Assembly (NCBI GenBank): GCA_017462485.1
Contig: JAFTRA010000006.1
Span: 65,275-129,274 of the forward strand
Reading direction: 5' to 3'
Source: Clostridia bacterium
GTDB lineage: Bacteria; Bacillota; Clostridia; Oscillospirales; CAG-272
Length of the DNA: 64,000 nt
A model generated the notes under the pieces. The model was not told the DNA's origin. It ran no database searches and was given only the letters and a program-made list of their open reading frames with translations. A program made the translations under genes and the position numbers. Each line of letters opens with the position of its first letter. Position 1 is the stretch's first letter. Positions 7,416 through 16,101 of the stretch are shown here, piece after piece.

Positions 7416-8087
7416 ATGATTTCCTTTGGCAACGACTGGGACAAGCTTCTCGAAGATGAATTTGGGAAGGATTATTACCTCTCTTTGAGAGAATTTTTAA
7501 AGGTTGAATATTCGACAAGAAAAATTTATCCGCCGATGAACGACATATACAATGCCTTAAGATATACCTCGTTTAAGGATACAAAGGTGGTTATTCTCGG
7601 GCAGGACCCCTATCACGGTGAGGGACAGGCTCACGGACTTTGCTTCTCGGTTAAGCCCGGAGTAAAATTTCCTCCGTCCTTGCAAAATATTTTCAAGGAG
7701 CTTGGAACGGAATACGGTATGAAAATGCCCGAAACAGGTGAGCTTACCGGCTGGGCAAAGCAAGGCGTTCTTCTTTTAAATACCACGCTTACCGTGAGAG
7801 AAGGTCAACCGCAGAGCCACAAGGGACGAGGCTGGGAGATTCTTACGGACAGAATAATCAGTATTCTTAACGAAAAAAACGAGCCTGTGGTATTTATGCT
7901 GTGGGGCGGCAACGCCAGAGCGAAAAAGGCACTCATAACGAACGGAAGGCATCTCGTTCTCGAATGCGCTCACCCGAGTCCTCTTTCGGCATACGCGGGA
8001 TTTTTCGGGTGCAATCATTTTCTTCTGGCAAACAAATTCCTTACCGAAAACCGTCTTTCCGAGATAGACTTTACAAAAACGGTCTAG
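7416..8087 (+). CDS. ung: Uracil-DNA glycosylase, family 1
   Basis: A 223-residue enzyme that removes uracil from DNA at the first step of base excision repair. The water-activating loop GQDPYHGEGQAHG (about residues 62-74, catalytic Asp 64), the minor-groove motif FPPSLQNI, the VLLLNTTLTV strand and the leucine-intercalation motif HPSPLSA are all present. The start at 7416 (MISFGNDW) has GGAG 6 nt upstream; the in-frame TTG at 7404 would contain this SD and is rejected. It ends with a TAG stop, showing that TAG is used as a normal stop in this genome. Monocistronic, with its own promoter. Confidence 0.97.
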   Translation: MISFGNDWDKLLEDEFGKDYYLSLREFLKVEYSTRKIYPPMNDIYNALRYTSFKDTKVVILGQDPYHGEGQAHGLCFSVKPGVKFPPSLQNIFKELGTEYGMKMPETGELTGWAKQGVLLLNTTLTVREGQPQSHKGRGWEILTDRIISILNEKNEPVVFMLWGGNARAKKALITNGRHLVLECAHPSPLSAYAGFFGCNHFLLANKFLTENRLSEIDFTKTV

Positions 8088-8110
8088 GCAAAAAATATTT
8101 GCGAAAAATA

Positions 8111-8139
8111 TTGAAAACAGTATGAAAAGGTAGTATAAT
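8111..8139 (+). promoter_or_regulatory. Promoter of xpt
   Basis: TTGAAA (8111-8116) and TATAAT (8134-8139), spacing 17 bp, 31 bp before xpt. The transcript leader is too short for a purine riboswitch. Confidence 0.75.
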
Positions 8140-8170
8140 AAAATTATAAGAGGCTTACAAGGAGGTTGCT

Positions 8171-8743
8171 ATGAAATTACTTGAAGATAAAATTTTGACA
8201 GACGGAATTATACTTCCGGGCAACGTATTAAAGGTTGACAGCTTTTTAAGCCAGCAAATTGATGCTCCCTTGATGGAAAAGCTTGCCGAAGAGTGGTATC
8301 GCCTTTTTGAAAACGAAAAAATCACGAAGATAGTAACCATCGAGGCATCGGGAATAGGTATTGCCTGCATTGCCGCTTTGAAATTCGGTGTTCCCGTGGT
8401 TTACGCAAAAAAGATGAGAGGTGCTAACCCCTCATCCGACTATTACTCTTCAAAAATAGTTTCTTATACCCACGGAACGAGCTATAACGTGGTTATCCCT
8501 AAAATGCATATATCCGACAGTGACAACGTTCTTATTATAGATGACTTCCTTGCAAACGGAAGCGCTTTGCGAGCACTCATAAAGATATGCGAAAATGCAG
8601 GAGCAAAGGTCTGCGGCGTAGGTATAGCTATCGAAAAGACCTATCAAGGCGGAGCGGATAAGATACGCAATATGGGATACCGCATTGAATCTCTTGCCAA
8701 AATCAAAAAAATGGACGACATAGGCGGAATAGAATTCTGCTAA
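8171..8743 (+). CDS. xpt: Xanthine phosphoribosyltransferase
   Basis: A 190-residue type I phosphoribosyltransferase that converts xanthine and PRPP to XMP for purine salvage. The PRPP-binding loop NVLIIDDFLANGSA (about residues 117-130) and the MRGANPSSDYY segment with base- and dimer-contact residues match Bacillus Xpt in order and length. A strong AAGGAGG precedes the ATG. No permease (pbuX) follows; a bidirectional terminator stands 20 bp downstream. Despite the purine role, no purine riboswitch is present, unlike in Bacillus. Confidence 0.95.
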   Translation: MKLLEDKILTDGIILPGNVLKVDSFLSQQIDAPLMEKLAEEWYRLFENEKITKIVTIEASGIGIACIAALKFGVPVVYAKKMRGANPSSDYYSSKIVSYTHGTSYNVVIPKMHISDSDNVLIIDDFLANGSALRALIKICENAGAKVCGVGIAIEKTYQGGADKIRNMGYRIESLAKIKKMDDIGGIEFC

Positions 8744-8763
8744 TATGATAACTTTAGTTTACA

Positions 8764-8810
8764 AAAAGCGCATAACATCTGAAAAAAGAGATGTTATGCG
8801 CTTTTGTTTT
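8764..8810. terminator. Bidirectional terminator between xpt and uppP
   Basis: A perfect 14-bp stem (AAGCGCATAACATC/GATGTTATGCGCTT) is flanked by A-rich sequence on the left and T-rich sequence on the right, so it can serve convergent xpt and uppP. Confidence 0.9.
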
Positions 8811-8854
8811 ATTGTTAAAAATTCTTTTTGATTTTTATTCTTATCAGTACGGTT

Positions 8855-9691
8855 TTACACAAATGCAAAGTAAGAAAGCAGAGCTATACCAAGGATTATG
8901 CGATATATTCCAAACACGGAGAAGCTATGCTTTTTTACGAAATCCATCAGGAATTTTATTACTATTACCGAAACGATATAGGAAACGATAATTCCTACGA
9001 AAAGGAGCATAAGCTCTTCGCCCGTAACGGTAGCTCCCGAAACGATAAACTTTAATATTTTAAGTCCCGAAGCGCCGAGCATTATAGGTATTGCCATAAA
9101 GAATGAAAATTCTGCCGACGCAACGCGGCTCACTCCCGTGAGCATACCACCTAAAATCGTAGAGCCGGAGCGAGACGTTCCCGGAACTAAAGAAAGAATC
9201 TGGAAAGCTCCTATTTTAAGAGCATCACCGTACGAGAGCTCTCTGACGTCATTTACTATCGGCTCTCTCTTTCCCTTTTTCTTAAGGTATTCAACGACTA
9301 TGAAAGCTATGCCGTAAATCACCAAAGCCGCAGCTATCACGGGGGGCGTGTAAAGATATGCATCTAAAATATCATCAAAAACGAGTCCAATTACAGCGGC
9401 GGGAATTGCTCCTACTATAACCTTTTTCCAAAGCTCTACCGTATCGCGTTTTTCCTCGCCACTCTTATCCTTTGAAAAGGGATTTAGCCTTTTGAAGAAA
9501 AGAGTCGGCACGGCAAGTATTGCTCCAAGCTGAATTACGACGAAAAACATTTCCTTGAATTCTTCGGAAAGCTTAAGCTTTATAAATTCGTCAATAAGAA
9601 TCATATGCCCCGTAGAGCTTACGGGCAGCCATTCGGTAATTCCCTCAACTATTCCGAGAAATACCGCTTTTAAAAATTCTATAAATTTCAT
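8855..9691 (-). CDS. uppP: Undecaprenyl-diphosphatase
   Basis: A 278-residue integral membrane enzyme of the BacA/UppP family. It removes a phosphate from undecaprenyl diphosphate to recycle the lipid carrier for peptidoglycan and other cell-wall polymers, and gives bacitracin resistance when abundant. The conserved EGITEWLPVSSTGHM (about residues 16-30) and PGTSRSGSTI (about 170-179) motifs form the active site, spread over seven or eight hydrophobic helices. AAGGAGAGC precedes the ATG. It lies 34 bp downstream of the U32 gene and is probably cotranscribed with it. Confidence 0.96.
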   Translation of the reverse strand: MKFIEFLKAVFLGIVEGITEWLPVSSTGHMILIDEFIKLKLSEEFKEMFFVVIQLGAILAVPTLFFKRLNPFSKDKSGEEKRDTVELWKKVIVGAIPAAVIGLVFDDILDAYLYTPPVIAAALVIYGIAFIVVEYLKKKGKREPIVNDVRELSYGDALKIGAFQILSLVPGTSRSGSTILGGMLTGVSRVASAEFSFFMAIPIMLGASGLKILKFIVSGATVTGEELMLLFVGIIVSYIVSVIVIKFLMDFVKKHSFSVFGIYRIILGIALLSYFAFV

Positions 9692-9725
9692 AGCTCTCCT
9701 TTCTCTAGAAAACTTAACGTTCTAT

Positions 9726-10958
9726 TTAATCTGCCGCTCTGACAATATCTCCTGCGAGTAGCGGCTCCGAAACCTTGGCGTAAAAATTCATATAAGGATG
9801 AGAGGTAGCCTCAATAGGATTGCGGTCTTCATCATAAAGCTCTGAGATTTCTATCTCTCTTCCGATTCTTCCAGGGGTGATAACCTCTATTTTTTCTCCG
9901 AGCTTCATTTTGTTTCTCTGCGACATAAGCGCCTCGCCCGTTTCTTCATTATATTCGAGAACGACCGAAAGATATGCTTTATCCTTAATATAGCCGGTGT
10001 CCTCCGCGGTATTTGCGTCGGTACGGGAATCGGTAAAGTAATAGCCAGTAGCATAGTTTCTGTGGCTCACGGAGAGAAGCTCGTTATACCATTTTGGATT
10101 ATATTCATAATTTCCCGAAAAATAGGAATCTACCGCCATTTTATAGGTATTTGTAACAACCGCGGTATAGTATGCCGACTTCATTCTTCCCTCTATCTTG
10201 AAGGAATTTATTCCCGCTTCGATAAGCTCGGGAATATGCTCTATCGTGCAGGTATCTCTGCTTGCCATAATAAACGTCTCACCGTTCACCTCTTCAACGG
10301 GCATTTTAAGGTCGGGACGCTTTTCCTCGGTGATTTCGTAGCCTCGTATGGTATAGTTCCATCTGCAAGGCTGGGCGCACATACCTCTGTTACCGTCTCT
10401 GCCTATAATATGACCCGAAAGCAAGCATCTTCCGCTATATGAAATACACATTGAGCCGTGAATGAAGCATTCTATTTCAAGGTCCTCGGGGATATTAGCC
10501 TTGATAGCCTTGATTTCATCAAGCGTCAATTCTCTTGCGAGGACTATTCTTCTCGCGCCAAGCTTATACCAGGCAAGGCAATCTGCGGAGCTTACGGAAT
10601 TGGCTTGCGTCGAGATATGTATTTCCATCGTGGGAATCATCTCTTTTACAAGCAAAAGAACTCCGATATCTCCTATAATCATAGCGTCTATACCGATATC
10701 CTTAAGACTTTCGAGATAATCTCTCAAAAGAGCGTACTCATTTTCTCTCGGCATAGTATTGAGGGTAAGGTACACCTTGACACCTCTTTCGTGCGCATAA
10801 GCCACTGCCTCGCGCAGCTCCTCAACCGAGAAGTTATCCGCTGCGGCGCGCATACCGAAGATTTTTCCCGAAAGGTAAACAGCGTCGGCTCCGTAGAGGA
10901 TTGCTGCTTTCATTTTTTCAAAATTTCCTGCCGGTGATAATATTTCCGGTCTTTTCAT
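9726..10958 (-). CDS. Peptidase U32 family protein, TrhP/YrrO-like tRNA hydroxylation factor
   Basis: A 410-residue protein. The U32 signature is clear (ECFIHGSMCISYSGRCLLS, about residues 162-180), after an N-terminal TIM-barrel-like region starting RPEILSPAGNFEKMKAA. The C-terminal domain (about 320-410) is beta-rich. Relatives YrrN/YrrO in Bacillus and TrhP in E. coli install 5-hydroxyuridine at the wobble position of tRNA, so this is the likely role rather than proteolysis. The start is taken at MKRPEIL; the ATG seven codons earlier touches the AAGGA motif. A promoter lies at 11000-11028 and uppP follows in the same operon. Confidence 0.88.
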   Translation of the reverse strand: MKRPEILSPAGNFEKMKAAILYGADAVYLSGKIFGMRAAADNFSVEELREAVAYAHERGVKVYLTLNTMPRENEYALLRDYLESLKDIGIDAMIIGDIGVLLLVKEMIPTMEIHISTQANSVSSADCLAWYKLGARRIVLARELTLDEIKAIKANIPEDLEIECFIHGSMCISYSGRCLLSGHIIGRDGNRGMCAQPCRWNYTIRGYEITEEKRPDLKMPVEEVNGETFIMASRDTCTIEHIPELIEAGINSFKIEGRMKSAYYTAVVTNTYKMAVDSYFSGNYEYNPKWYNELLSVSHRNYATGYYFTDSRTDANTAEDTGYIKDKAYLSVVLEYNEETGEALMSQRNKMKLGEKIEVITPGRIGREIEISELYDEDRNPIEATSHPYMNFYAKVSEPLLAGDIVRAAD

Positions 10959-10999
10959 AATTATGACCATTCCTTTCAAAGTAAAATGCGTCTATTTGA

Positions 11000-11028
11000 A
11001 TTTTACCATAACTCACAAAAAAATTCAA
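11000..11028 (-). promoter_or_regulatory. Promoter of the U32-uppP operon
   Basis: Minus strand TTGAAT (11028-11023), 17-bp spacer, TAAAAT (11005-11000), 42 bp before the U32 start. Confidence 0.65.
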
Positions 11029-11076
11029 CCCAAAGGAGAAACTTTCACCGAACCTATCTCAGCGAAAGGCTCGTCT

Positions 11077-12186
11077 TTACTCGTTGCTTTTATTAGGAAT
11101 AGCAATTATGGCAATTTCCCAAGCGGGGAAACACATAGTGCGTCTGATATAAAGCGAATAATACGGATGCTTTTCCCTCATATAATTTATAAGTGAGAAA
11201 ATATCCTCGCTTCTGTGATATGCGGATATAAGGAGAGTCGGGCGGTATTTTTCTATCGTTCCGAAGCTTCCTATAAGAGCTTCCATCTCCGCTCCCTCGA
11301 CGTCGTATTTTATATAATCTACCTTTTCATTAACCGCACTGTCAATCTTCACAAGCGGTATTTCCTCAGCGCGAACCTCGTACGAGGCGGTTGAAGCTAC
11401 CGACGAATTGCGGTTTCCACTGCCCTTAAATTCTCCCGAAGAGTCCTCACTCCATACGGCAGCGTTATAAGATAATACCTTTTCAGACAAGAGATTTTCC
11501 TCGACGTACCTCGAAAGCTTTTTGTAATTTCTTTTGTCCGGCTCGATTGCATATACTTTTTCAAGCTTACTAAAATAGGAGAGCATTTCCCTTACCGTAT
11601 CTCCGTTATATGCGCCGGCGTCAACCGCGCATCTTATATCGCTTCCTATAAGCTTATATATTTCCGAGGTGTCCGAATAACAGTTCAAAAGATATTCCGC
11701 ATCACCGAAAAGCTTATAATTTATGATAGCCGCAAAAGCGTTTTTTGAATCCTCATCGGCAAGGCTTTCGTAGGCTTTTATGATGTTCTCATAATTGTTA
11801 TTGTAAAAATCCTTATCAAAATACTCCTCGCCCGCAACAGGCATATCGGGAACGAGCATAGTATGCTCGGAATTTATTTTCTTAAGCATTTCGATTACTT
11901 CTTCTCTGTTTGAAGCAAAAGAGAGCAGTATAAGAAAATCCTCGTATTCTGACGCAATATCCGAAAGACTTTTCACCTTGAAGCCACGGAAGCTATGACC
12001 TCTAACAAAGCCGTCAGAGGCAAACACCTCGCTCACGTGAGCTCCGTACTTTTCAAGATGTGAAAAGAGCTTATCCGCACCGTTTCCCATTCCGTAAACC
12101 GCTATGGGACGGCTATCACTTGCAATTTTCTCCCACATATCAGACTTTGTCGGATATTCGGGAAGCTTATATCTTTTATATGGCAT
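11077..12186 (-). CDS. FkbM family methyltransferase
   Basis: A 369-residue protein in two parts. Residues about 1-130 look like a Rossmann-type domain (VYGMGNGADKLFSHLEKYGA) resembling those fused to glycan-modifying enzymes. Residues about 185-365 are an FkbM methyltransferase: SAM motif I AVDAGAYNGDTV, acidic motif YAIEPDKRN, and the DYIKYDVEGAE motif. FkbM enzymes O-methylate sugars or polyketides; the acceptor here is unknown. It stands alone, upstream of the U32-uppP operon, with 118 bp between. No glycosyltransferases are adjacent, so a surface-glycan role is only a guess. Confidence 0.83.
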   Translation of the reverse strand: MPYKRYKLPEYPTKSDMWEKIASDSRPIAVYGMGNGADKLFSHLEKYGAHVSEVFASDGFVRGHSFRGFKVKSLSDIASEYEDFLILLSFASNREEVIEMLKKINSEHTMLVPDMPVAGEEYFDKDFYNNNYENIIKAYESLADEDSKNAFAAIINYKLFGDAEYLLNCYSDTSEIYKLIGSDIRCAVDAGAYNGDTVREMLSYFSKLEKVYAIEPDKRNYKKLSRYVEENLLSEKVLSYNAAVWSEDSSGEFKGSGNRNSSVASTASYEVRAEEIPLVKIDSAVNEKVDYIKYDVEGAEMEALIGSFGTIEKYRPTLLISAYHRSEDIFSLINYMREKHPYYSLYIRRTMCFPAWEIAIIAIPNKSNE

Positions 12187-12277
12187 TTAAAAATCTCTTT
12201 TCTGTATTGAAATTTTCATTCTTTTATGCTAAACTTAATTCAAAGCTTGATATTTAAGAATGAAAGGAAATATAATT

Positions 12278-12616
12278 ATGGATTGCTTATTCTGCGCTAT
12301 TATAAACGGAGATATTCCGTCAAACAAGGTTTATGAGGACGAGTATTGCTACGCTTTTCTCGATATTGCTCCGCAGGCTCCCGTTCACTGCCTCGTTGTT
12401 CCCAAGGAGCATATCGCGTCGGCAGACGAAATTTCGGAAAACAATTCCACGCTCGTTGCAAGGATTTTTGAAGCTATACCGAAAATCGCAAAGTCTCTCG
12501 GTCTTGACGGCGGCTACCGCATTATTTCAAACGTGGGCGAAAACGGCTGCCAGTCGGTAAAGCATCTTCACTTCCATATTCTCGGTGGAAAAAAGCTTTC
12601 GGAGACAATGGCATAA
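12278..12616 (+). CDS. HIT family nucleotide-binding protein (Hint-like)
   Basis: A 112-residue histidine-triad protein. The N-terminus MDCLFCAIINGDIPSNKVYE and the C-terminal triad HLHFHILGGK (HxHxH, about residues 96-105) define the Hint branch, which hydrolyses AMP-linked phosphoramidates. CxxC cysteines near the N-terminus may bind zinc. The start at 12278 has AAAGGAAA upstream; an ATG six codons earlier overlaps this SD. The physiological substrate is generally unclear in bacteria. Confidence 0.93.
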   Translation: MDCLFCAIINGDIPSNKVYEDEYCYAFLDIAPQAPVHCLVVPKEHIASADEISENNSTLVARIFEAIPKIAKSLGLDGGYRIISNVGENGCQSVKHLHFHILGGKKLSETMA

Positions 12617-12641
12617 TTTACAAACAAAGCTGTGATAAAGT

Positions 12642-12674
12642 AAAAAACAACCGCTGCAAAGCGGTTGTTTTTTA
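12642..12674. terminator. Bidirectional terminator between the HIT gene and rplS
   Basis: AAAAAACAACCGCT and AGCGGTTGTTTTTT form a perfect stem with a GCAA tetraloop. A- and T-runs on both sides allow termination in both directions. Confidence 0.92.
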
Positions 12675-12691
12675 TTGCGGCAAGGCGAGAA

Positions 12692-13033
12692 TTATACTCT
12701 TTCCTTAACTTTAGCCGCTTTACCAACTCTCGAACGAAGATAGTAGAGCTTCGCACGGCGAACCTTTGCGAGACGGAATACTTCAATCTTCTCAACGTTA
12801 GGAGAATGGATGGGGAAAGTCTTCTCAACGCCAACACCGTAAGAAACACGTCTTACAGTAAAGGTCTCGGAGATTCCGCCGCCATGTCTTGCGATAACGG
12901 TACCCTCGAAGAGCTGAGTTCTTGTCTTTTCACCTTCGGTGATGCGAATGTAAACCTTTACACCGTCACCAATGCCAAACTGAGGAACCTCAGTTTTGAG
13001 CTGCTCACTTACAAAAGCCTGAATCTTTTCCAT
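12692..13033 (-). CDS. rplS: 50S ribosomal protein L19
   Basis: A 113-residue ribosomal protein. [66 protein letters not shown] and [11 protein letters not shown] are the classical L19 blocks. L19 sits at the 30S-50S interface. The start (MEKIQAF) has AAGGAGGG upstream; longer in-frame extensions run into the leader. In many Firmicutes L19 is preceded by a structured autoregulatory leader, and a comparable structured region lies at 13034-13132. Confidence 0.97.
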   Translation of the reverse strand: MEKIQAFVSEQLKTEVPQFGIGDGVKVYIRITEGEKTRTQLFEGTVIARHGGGISETFTVRRVSYGVGVEKTFPIHSPNVEKIEVFRLAKVRRAKLYYLRSRVGKAAKVKERV

Positions 13034-13132
13034 TATATAGGCCCTCCTTAATACTACGAACATTCGTGCGGAGCTACGCAGAGGACTGTTCTGAATTGCT
13101 GATACATGGGCATAGTTCACCCTGACACAGTT
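13034..13132 (-). promoter_or_regulatory. Structured rplS 5' leader (possible L19 leader element)
   Basis: The roughly 99-nt transcript leader can fold: GGCTAC near its 5' end pairs with GTAGC(TCC) near 13066-13073, ACTGT pairs with ACAGT inside, and a small ACGAA/TTCGT hairpin follows before the SD. This arrangement suits an L19-binding leader of the Rfam L19_leader type, but I cannot run a covariance model. Confidence 0.45.
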
Positions 13133-13138
13133 GTAGCC

Positions 13139-13167
13139 ATTATATCACATCTTGCCAAAAAAATCAA
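13139..13167 (-). promoter_or_regulatory. Promoter of rplS
   Basis: Minus strand TTGATT (13167-13162), 17-bp spacer, TATAAT (13144-13139). Confidence 0.75.
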
Positions 13168-13281
13168 TATGTTTTGAAAAGTTTTTTGAATTTTTTTGTA
13201 ATACTGCTGAATTTGTCAATTTTTCGGTTGTGCAAATTGCATTTTTCATAAAATATTTTGTTATTTTATTAGTTTTATTCA

Positions 13282-13310
13282 TTGTATTTCGCTTATAATT
13301 GTGTTATAAT
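13282..13310 (+). promoter_or_regulatory. Promoter of the signal peptidase gene
   Basis: TTGTAT (13282-13287), 17-bp spacer, TATAAT (13305-13310), 54 bp before the start codon. Confidence 0.6.
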
Positions 13311-13364
13311 ATAATGAATAATTATTTGTCCGCATTCTCTTTGCGGGCTATGAAAGGAAGAACG

Positions 13365-14564
13365 ATGAGCATAAAGAATTTCGAAAATGAAAATAACGAA
13401 AGCTTGCTCGATAAAGTTTTGCCTGAAGATGAGTTTTTTGGCGTAGAGGCTAACTCGGATTCAAAGGATTTGCCTCATACCGATTTGGAAAATCCGCCTA
13501 TCGAAGATTCCGAGGCTTCCTCTCTCGCCGTTTCGGAAAATCTTTCTCTTGAAGATTCTGAAAATTCATCTATCAGCGATTCGGATAACGGCGATGCTAC
13601 CGGTGAAGCTCAACCAACCGAAAACGAGCTTCCCCAAGAGACGAAAGAAGCTTATGCTCACAGCTCGGGCGACCAAGCTATCAACGATGGCAAGGATGAC
13701 GATGCTCAAATTAAGCCAGAGGGTGATATTACCGTCGAGGAAGCGAATTCCGATGGTGCCGAGGCAAGATTTGAGGACACCGTTTTTATTACGGAAATCG
13801 AAGCCGATTCAGAGACAGAGGAAGGCTCCGATGATGCGGAAAGCGAAAAGAGCGATAACGGTTCCGACTCTGCTGTCGAGAACGTGTCCGACGCTGAAGC
13901 TGAAGCCGAGTCGGAAGCCGCAAACACGAGCGAGGAAGAGGCTGACGGGCAATTCCCTACCGTTACTTTCGAAAATGACGAGGCGGAAGAAGCAGACGAG
14001 CCCGAGGTTTATACAAAACGGGTATATAATCCCGACAAGCCGCGCGGAATAGACACTGTTTTCGATTTTCTTGAGCTGTTTATATTCAGCCTTGCCGCAG
14101 TTTTGGTTATAACTACCTTCTTTTTCAGACACTCGGTTGTTGAAGGAAGCTCTATGGAAAATACGCTCTACGAGGGCGAGCATATAATAATTTCCGACCT
14201 CTTTTATACTCCCGACAGAGGCGATATAATAGTCTGCGAGGACTATACGACGGCTTTAAGAAAGCCTATCGTCAAAAGAGTTATAGGTATAGAGGGTGAC
14301 AGAGTTCAGGTTACCGAGGACGGACGTGTTACCGTCAACGGAGTGGAGCTTGACGAATCGGATTATGTTTTCGTCGATTTCGGCGCTAATATTGACAAGG
14401 ACGCTGTTGACGTAATAGTTCCCGAGGGTGAGGTCTTCGTTATGGGTGACCACAGAAATATGTCCACCGACTCGCGTGACATTGGAACCGTAAAGGTTGA
14501 CAGTATTCTCGGAAAGGTAATCTTAAGGTTCTATCCCTTTGATAAATTCGGACGGGTTGAATGA
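13365..14564 (+). CDS. lepB: Signal peptidase I with long acidic N-terminal extension
   Basis: A 399-residue protein; typical Gram-positive type I signal peptidases have about 180-200. Residues 1-215 are a low-complexity, Ser/Glu/Asp-rich cytoplasmic tail with repeated DSE/SED motifs. One transmembrane helix follows (about 235-255, LELFIFSLAAVLVITTFFF). The S26 catalytic domain carries the nucleophile in GSSMENTL (Ser 263), the general base in PIVKRVIG (Lys 304) and box E GDHRNMSTDSRDIG. It cleaves signal peptides on the outer membrane face, and its clients probably include the giant exported proteins at 37-53 kb. Start chosen at 13365, after GAAAGGAAG. The role of the acidic tail is unknown. 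Confidence 0.92.
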   Translation: MSIKNFENENNESLLDKVLPEDEFFGVEANSDSKDLPHTDLENPPIEDSEASSLAVSENLSLEDSENSSISDSDNGDATGEAQPTENELPQETKEAYAHSSGDQAINDGKDDDAQIKPEGDITVEEANSDGAEARFEDTVFITEIEADSETEEGSDDAESEKSDNGSDSAVENVSDAEAEAESEAANTSEEEADGQFPTVTFENDEAEEADEPEVYTKRVYNPDKPRGIDTVFDFLELFIFSLAAVLVITTFFFRHSVVEGSSMENTLYEGEHIIISDLFYTPDRGDIIVCEDYTTALRKPIVKRVIGIEGDRVQVTEDGRVTVNGVELDESDYVFVDFGANIDKDAVDVIVPEGEVFVMGDHRNMSTDSRDIGTVKVDSILGKVILRFYPFDKFGRVE

Positions 14565-14642
14565 TAATCCGAGCTTTCAATTAGCCAATATCAACCTAAA
14601 TCAAGAAACTTTTGAGTTAAATCAAGGAAAGAGATAAAACAA

Positions 14643-15509
14643 ATGGCACAGAATCCTATACAGTGGTTCCCCGGGCATATGGCGAAAACCCGAAGAATGA
14701 TAAGCGAATGCCTTGGCAGCGTTGATATCATTCTCGAGCTTCTTGACGCAAGAATTCCATACAGCTCAAAGAACCCCGAAATAGAAAAGCTTACGGCAGG
14801 AAAGCCGAAGCTTACAGTTTTGACAAAATCCTCTCTTGCCGACCCTGAGGTTAGCAAAAGATGGATGGAATATTTTGATAATGCGGTTCTCATAGACTCT
14901 ACGGACAGTCTTGGAATTAAAGCGCTGTCCGACGCTGTGAAGGCGACGCTTTCCGACAAAATTGAAAGATATCTTTCAAAGGGTATGGAGGGCAGGCGCT
15001 TAAAGGCTATGATAGTCGGTATTCCCAACGTTGGAAAATCCTCTCTTATAAACAGACTTTCGGGCGCAAAGCGAGCAAAGGTTGAGGATAGACCCGGCGT
15101 TACTGTAAATAAGCAGTGGGTTACGACCGAGATTGGTCTTGACCTTCTTGATATGCCCGGCGTTTTATGGCCGAAATTCGAGGACGAGCGTATAGGTCAG
15201 AATCTTGCGATTACCGGCGCTATACGTGATAAGATACTCGACACCGAACAGATGGCTATGATTCTATGCCAACGACTTATGGAGTGCGCTCCCGATAAAT
15301 TTATGGCAAGATATAAGCTTACCGAGGACGAGACCTACGGGCTTGACGGATATGACCTTTTTGAGCTCGTTGCAAGAAAAAGAGGTATGCTGATGAGCGG
15401 CGGTCAGATAAATTCCTCAAGATGCGCGGAAATGCTTCTTGACGAGTTTCGCGGCGCAGTTATAGGAAGAATATCGCTTGAGACTCCGGAGGATATCCAA
15501 AATGCCTGA
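14643..15509 (+). CDS. rbgA: Ribosome biogenesis GTPase RbgA (YlqF)
   Basis: A 288-residue circularly permuted GTPase needed for late 50S assembly. The N-terminus IQWFPGHMAKTRRMI is diagnostic. In permuted order come G4 (here TKSS at 61-64, where NKxD is usual), G1 GIPNVGKSS (126-134), G2 around RPGVT (150-154) and G3 DMPG (170-173). The C-terminal helical domain (about 210-288) binds rRNA. A GGAAAG SD precedes the ATG. It overlaps rnhB by 8 bp, so rbgA-rnhB-yraN is an operon, as in many Firmicutes. Confidence 0.96.
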   Translation: MAQNPIQWFPGHMAKTRRMISECLGSVDIILELLDARIPYSSKNPEIEKLTAGKPKLTVLTKSSLADPEVSKRWMEYFDNAVLIDSTDSLGIKALSDAVKATLSDKIERYLSKGMEGRRLKAMIVGIPNVGKSSLINRLSGAKRAKVEDRPGVTVNKQWVTTEIGLDLLDMPGVLWPKFEDERIGQNLAITGAIRDKILDTEQMAMILCQRLMECAPDKFMARYKLTEDETYGLDGYDLFELVARKRGMLMSGGQINSSRCAEMLLDEFRGAVIGRISLETPEDIQNA

Positions 15510-16101
15510 TTTTGAATACGAAAACGCACGCTACGCCGAGGGATATACCGCAGTTTGCGGAACAGACGAGGCAGGACGCGGACCGCTTTGCGGCCCTGTT
15601 GTTGCCGCCGCTGTAATTCTTCCGAGGGACGTAGAAATAGAGGGTCTTAACGACTCGAAGAAGCTTACGGAAAAGAAACGTGAAAAGCTTTTCGATATAA
15701 TTAAGGAAAAGGCGGTTGCTTACTCTATCGCAGAGGCTTCGCCTGCCGAAATTGACGAGATTAACATACTTAACGCTTCAATGCTAGCTATGAAGAGGGC
15801 TATCGAGGGGCTTTCGGTCAAGGCTGATTTTGCCCTTATTGACGGAAACTGCTCGCGCGGATTTGATATCCCCACGGAAACGGTAGTTAAGGGCGACGCA
15901 AAGAGCGCCTCGATTGCCGCGGCATCAATTCTCGCAAAGGTAACGAGAGACAGACAGTGCATTGAGCTAGACAAAGAGTATCCCGAATACAATATAGCAA
16001 AGCACAAGGGATATCCCACGAAGGAGCATATGGACGCTGTGAGGCAATACGGCCCCGCTCCTATATACAGAATGAGCTTTTTGAAGTTCCTTGACAAGTA
16101 A
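15502..16101 (+). CDS. rnhB: Ribonuclease HII
   Basis: A 199-residue nuclease that removes ribonucleotides from DNA. The metal-binding acidic residues lie in GTDEAGRGPLCGPV (Asp-Glu), FALIDGN (Asp) and VVKGDAKSASIAAASILAK (Asp). The start at 15502 (MPDFEYE) has GGAGGA 9 nt upstream, inside the end of rbgA; an earlier in-frame ATG lacks an SD. The stop codon overlaps the yraN start by one base (TAATG), which suggests translational coupling. Confidence 0.96.
   Translation: MPDFEYENARYAEGYTAVCGTDEAGRGPLCGPVVAAAVILPRDVEIEGLNDSKKLTEKKREKLFDIIKEKAVAYSIAEASPAEIDEINILNASMLAMKRAIEGLSVKADFALIDGNCSRGFDIPTETVVKGDAKSASIAAASILAKVTRDRQCIELDKEYPEYNIAKHKGYPTKEHMDAVRQYGPAPIYRMSFLKFLDK

Noticed and set aside
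8088..8170. Purine riboswitch before xpt
   Set aside because: The leader is only about 30 nt and lacks the aptamer.
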